This document shows positions 60,842 through 64,000 of a DNA stretch of 64,000 nt, piece by piece. The notes under the pieces are model-generated. The model saw nothing but the letters and a program-made list of their open reading frames with translations, was not told where the DNA came from and did not search any database. This stretch comes from Oxytricha trifallax. Its lineage: Eukaryota; Ciliophora; Spirotrichea; Sporadotrichida; Oxytrichidae. Where the stretch lies: NCBI GenBank assembly GCA_000711775.1, contig ARYC01017346.1, positions 1 through 64,000 of the forward strand, read 5' to 3'. The translations under genes and the position numbers were made by a program. How positions within the stretch are numbered: the stretch's first letter is position 1; every line of letters starts with the position of its first letter.

Positions 60842-61830
60842 TCATTCATTTAAGTCTAAAACTTATTAATAAACATTCATTCTTCCTTTCCTTGCACATA
60901 TCGTAGTCTTATCTTTATTCACTCTCTTACAACTACTTTGTATAAAGTCTACTGTATCGATTGGTAAATCATGCATAAGGTGATACAGCAACAGCTTCTT
61001 GTAGTTAGTCTTGATTTAACTCCAATAGAATTCGATTCCATTAAACTGTGGGCTATAGGGAAGGTTATATACAGTAGTTATGTTTAACTCTTCATTAGCT
61101 TTCTTAGACTCCTTAGTCTTATGAACTGACAAGTTATCAACAAACAGTATGATCTCTTGGTTGCGAGGATGAATGACATAACCTTATAGACCTGAATCTT
61201 GACTAAAAGCAGCTAAAATTGCGTGAGTGTCAACCTTTACTTTTTAATCATATACTTCTATATTATCATACTTTTTATACCAAGACTTATTAATAAAAGT
61301 GTTGAATGTAAAACTGCTTCATCAGCGTGCATGAACTTGATGTTATTATTAATAGCTCTCTGCATTTAATCATATATATAGTTTAAATTATTACTATAAA
61401 ATGGTACTGTAAAATCAATTACTCTCTTCTCTCTGTTGACAGTCTTTGAAGTAATGCCATTTCTTCTATAAATATTGGCTATGGTCTTAGGAGAGATACG
61501 CATTTCAGGAAACTTGCGATGAAACATGACGGCTTGTTAGTCAAGAGGAAAGTTAGCCCAATACTTTAAAGTCTTAGAGTCACATAGATAGTCAACACGG
61601 ACCTGTGAGAACTTTTATTTTCTTGCTAGATGTTTTCAAGAGCCTGAGTTATAATTCTAAACTGTTAACAAGCAATGTTACCTAACAGTTGAGGCACTCT
61701 ATGGCTGTATAATTGAGCAATGGTTTGACTTAGCCTATATTAATACTTGTACCATACCTAAGCTTAAGCATAAAATCTAAATATTACTCATCATAAATAT
61801 ACCCAAATAACGCTGATTTCTATTTCTCAT
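60842..61830 (-). pseudogene. TBE 42-kDa-type DDE transposase (frameshifted)
   Basis: Minus strand, from about ATG 61830 to TGA 60842. The C-terminal catalytic part is clear: a first Asp in FMHADEAV, a second in IILFVDNLSVHKTK and Glu in LPYSPQFNGIEFYW, as in IS630/Tc1-like transposases. A helix-turn-helix-like segment, KFPEMRISPKTIANIYRRNG, lies upstream. The frame changes between ADEAV and TFNTFINKSWY near 61315, consistent with a 1-bp loss. Further shifts occur in the N-terminal third. Not a functional reading frame as it stands. Confidence 0.85.
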
Positions 61831-61935
61831 TTTGCAGATTGGCCTAATTTCTCTACTAACCCCAATAAGACACCAACTATAACCTACGAATCAAAGCACT
61901 TATAAACCTCACAAAGGGGTTTTGGGGTTTTGATT

Positions 61936-63097
61936 CTGTTAAGATTGGTAAGTATATCTGTGATTTCTGTGAGAAGCCATATTCTCATACAAGAGATCTC
62001 AAAGTGCACTTAAAGAAAATCACAATCAAAGTCTCGTTATTATTCATGAACCTCCAGGAAAAAGTTTCCTATAAAAAAGAAGATCAAGAAACTCAGTTGA
62101 CTCTCGTAGAGTAGAGATATAATAGCTTTCAGTCTCAGAGATCAATAAAATTATAGTAAAAATTGAGACTATAAAAATTCCTTTCTCTTAAGTTAACTCA
62201 CATTAGAGGATAGAATAGAGAAAAGAATTATCACTAAAGATTAATACTCTTAAAAAATTTATCCTTTCAATTACTCTTGCTTATGAAAAGATCTAAATCG
62301 AATTTTCTAATGATTATTACGCTAATTAATAAGCAAATTTAAAGAGCAGGCATATTATCAGGTTTGCTTCAAATATTTTTTTTTAAAAAAACATGCTGTA
62401 TTAAGGCTTCCTCTCCTTGTAATGACTTAAAGAGAGTTTTTATCTAATAACAGATGCCAAAGGTAAATTGGCTAGATAGTACAGCAGATATTTGAGGTAA
62501 TAGAAGAGCTAAAAAAACTCATTTACGTTCATAGAGACTTAAATTCATAAAATATTATGATTATATTAAACATCTAAGAGTAAATAATATTGATTTCAAC
62601 AAAGCTCAAAGTGTGCAAGCTTCTGCACTAAGAAATGTACGATGCACTCCTAGATATCTCTCCGAGAGAAAAGATTGGAGAGACGGGATACTGATTGGGA
62701 TATATGGGCATTAGCAGCAATAATAATAGAGAGTGACATAGCAATGATATATTACTTTAGACGTAAAAGTGAGAAATATTATAGGTAAAAATCAAACAAT
62801 ATCTCGATAAAAATATAAGCAATGAAAGCCTCATAGAGCTTGCATATGAAGCAATAATCAAGTCAAGCAATGAAAACGATGTAGCACGAGATAAAATCAA
62901 ACAGCAACTTAGAAAGATAAAATTCAAAAAACTGCAACATGACTCTAAGCTTATGCTTGTGTAAAATAATTAAAAAATTCGCATTTAAACACTAATTTAA
63001 CATAAACCCTATTAAAACCCTAATGAGGTATGCATTATTTGTCTACTTTTATCAATCAAAATCTCAATAAAACATTTGAAAGGGTTTTTGGGTTTTG
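61936..63097 (+). mobile_element. Truncated older TBE fragment, kinase end
   Basis: Immediately right of the TBE target repeat the plus frame reads YICDFCEKPYSHTRDLKVHL, a C2H2 finger. Later come a kinase remnant, IYVHRDLN, and DWDIWALAAIII, all with frameshifts. The right tip (GGGTTTTTGGGTTTTG) is a degenerate C4A4-type TIR followed by ATT. It is the zinc finger plus kinase end of a second TBE, in opposite orientation to the neighbour, and truncated where the complete element begins. Confidence 0.8.
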
Positions 63098-63100
63098 ATT

Positions 63101-63410
63101 GGAAGTTGGTCTGCTTTCAAATGTTGCACAGTTACGAATTTAATTTGCTCCTTTTGCTTTTGTTAAGCGTCTTTTCTGTAATTAGTGTCACATACAACTC
63201 AAATTTCATCTCCTTGCTTGTTTCTCATCAGTGGCACATAGCAATCTAAGAATAATTGTTTATTGAAAAGTTTATAATTATCATCACTATGTGAACCTAA
63301 CATTGTCCAACTCTTCAGCAACAGCTAACCCTATTATGAATAGTGAAATTAAGACTAATAAATACCATTTGAGATGGATCAGCCACAAATATTTATAGCA
63401 AGACCAATTA
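63101..63410 (-). pseudogene. Decayed copy of part of the ZNRD2-type gene
   Basis: Positions 63101-63410 align with 53855-54125: cacatacaactcaaatttcatc versus the parental cacatactacgcaaatctcatc, and an identical ttgcttgtttctcatcagtg. The zinc-ribbon region and the LLLKGWTMLGS-encoding part are both recognisable. Many substitutions and small indels, and only the N-terminal half is present. It abuts the TBE fragment's right end, as if the TBE landed in this copy. Confidence 0.8.
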
Positions 63411-64000
63411 AATTATCAAAATTGGTAATTAGCATGATTTTTTTATTTTTGCCGGAATAACCATTGATTTGCAAATATAATTCCATAAACTTAAAATTTA
63501 TTTACCAGTATTATTTAACTTTTAAATTAAAATTTCTCAAGATTAATAATATATCTAGACAGGACAATAATTTATATTTTCTTTTAAATTTTACACCTGC
63601 AATTTAAGTAATTTTATACAGTTTAATTATTAAAAATATTTTCACAAAATAGTGATTTTTTCAATTAAATTAATCTGTTTCAAAACCTCCTAAACCTTCT
63701 AAATAGTTTAATTATGATTTTTGTTATTAAATTCCTGGATATGTCAAAGAACTGATCATATTTTATTTGGAATTATAAGTGAATTTACTACTCTAATGTA
63801 CCATTTATGTATAATAACTTCTTCCAAGTTAATTATACTCTAAAATAAAAACACTTTCTTAATAAAAAAAACTCAAAAGAGATTGTTGTAGAAACTTAAG
63901 TTTATTTAGTTAACAGATTTGGGAGTCAAAGTGTTAAAAAGTGCTGATTAAGCGAAAATCATTGATAGCAAGATTTTTTATTCATGGGAAATCGATGAAT
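63411..64000. other. AT-rich sequence, nothing recognised
   Basis: No coding frame of note; the window ends here. Confidence 0.5.

Larger units (their letters stand above)
57948..61932. mobile_element. TBE-type transposon with C4A4 terminal inverted repeats (3985 bp)
   Basis: The left end is CAAAACCCCAAAACCCCTT and the right end inverted is CAAAACCCCAAAACCCCTT; both continue as GTGAGRTTTATA-like sequence. The flanking target duplication is ATT (57945-57947 and 61933-61935), fitting the ANT rule for TBEs. Length and gene content (zinc finger, kinase, a middle ORF, DDE transposase) match the telomere-bearing elements of Oxytricha germline DNA. Frameshifts and stops are visible in all ORFs, so this copy looks damaged. 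TBEs are eliminated during macronuclear development and their transposases have been implicated in that process. Confidence 0.93.

Noticed and set aside
61936..63097. Complete second TBE
   Set aside because: Only the zinc-finger/kinase end and one degenerate terminal repeat are present; no transposase or second end found.

Overview
This window looks like germline (micronuclear) DNA of a hypotrich/spirotrich ciliate of the Oxytricha/Stylonychia type. Three things show it. (1) Genes read only if TAA and TAG are glutamine and TGA is the sole stop; the RPS2 and HID1 genes are the clearest examples. (2) Coding sequence comes in pieces (MDSs) separated by AT-rich inserts (IESs), and each insert is flanked by short direct repeats (pointers). 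Deleting an insert down to one repeat copy restores the frame. (3) A ~4 kb element ends in C4A4 telomere-like inverted repeats with an ATT target duplication, as in TBE transposons. The genus is inferred.

Layout. 1-4962 is a 195-bp tandem satellite. 4963-14300 holds two cupin (DUF985-type) paralogs, a CCDC81-like HU-domain protein, an EF-hand protein and tRNA-Ala. 14.7-25.9 kb holds RPS2, a PNPOx-like protein, two coiled-coil/cytoskeletal-looking genes (one scrambled), an FtsH-like AAA ATPase and radial spoke protein RSP9. 26-37 kb holds membrane and coiled-coil genes and a TPR protein. 37.3-39.7 kb holds two thirds of a mitochondrial carrier and the C-terminal MDS of HID1. 40.1-51.4 kb holds an MRH/Atg27-like protein, a 4-TM-type membrane protein, a ubiquitin-like/Zn-cluster protein, CTR9 and a divergent histone H2A. 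51.5-53.3 kb holds the rest of HID1. 53.4-57.8 kb holds a ZNRD2-type gene and a tandem duplication carrying two paralogous small genes. 57.9-63.1 kb is a nearly full-length but damaged TBE abutting an older TBE fragment, followed by a decayed copy of part of the ZNRD2 gene.

The most striking object is HID1. Its three MDSs lie at 52964-53296 (+), 51484-52556 (-) and 38068-39686 (+). They are joined by an 11-bp and a 14-bp pointer, so rebuilding the gene needs two inversion junctions and spans at least six intact genes lying in between. A second scrambled gene (17605-19132) has a 90-bp internal MDS stored upstream of its own start codon. Other notable items are a mobile-looking TIR family occupying IES positions in two genes, a 631-bp foldback IES, several IESs of 12-17 bp, and a 197-bp near-identical block shared by two otherwise divergent cupin genes.

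All MDS/IES boundaries are inferred from repeats and reading frame; no macronuclear sequence was available for comparison.
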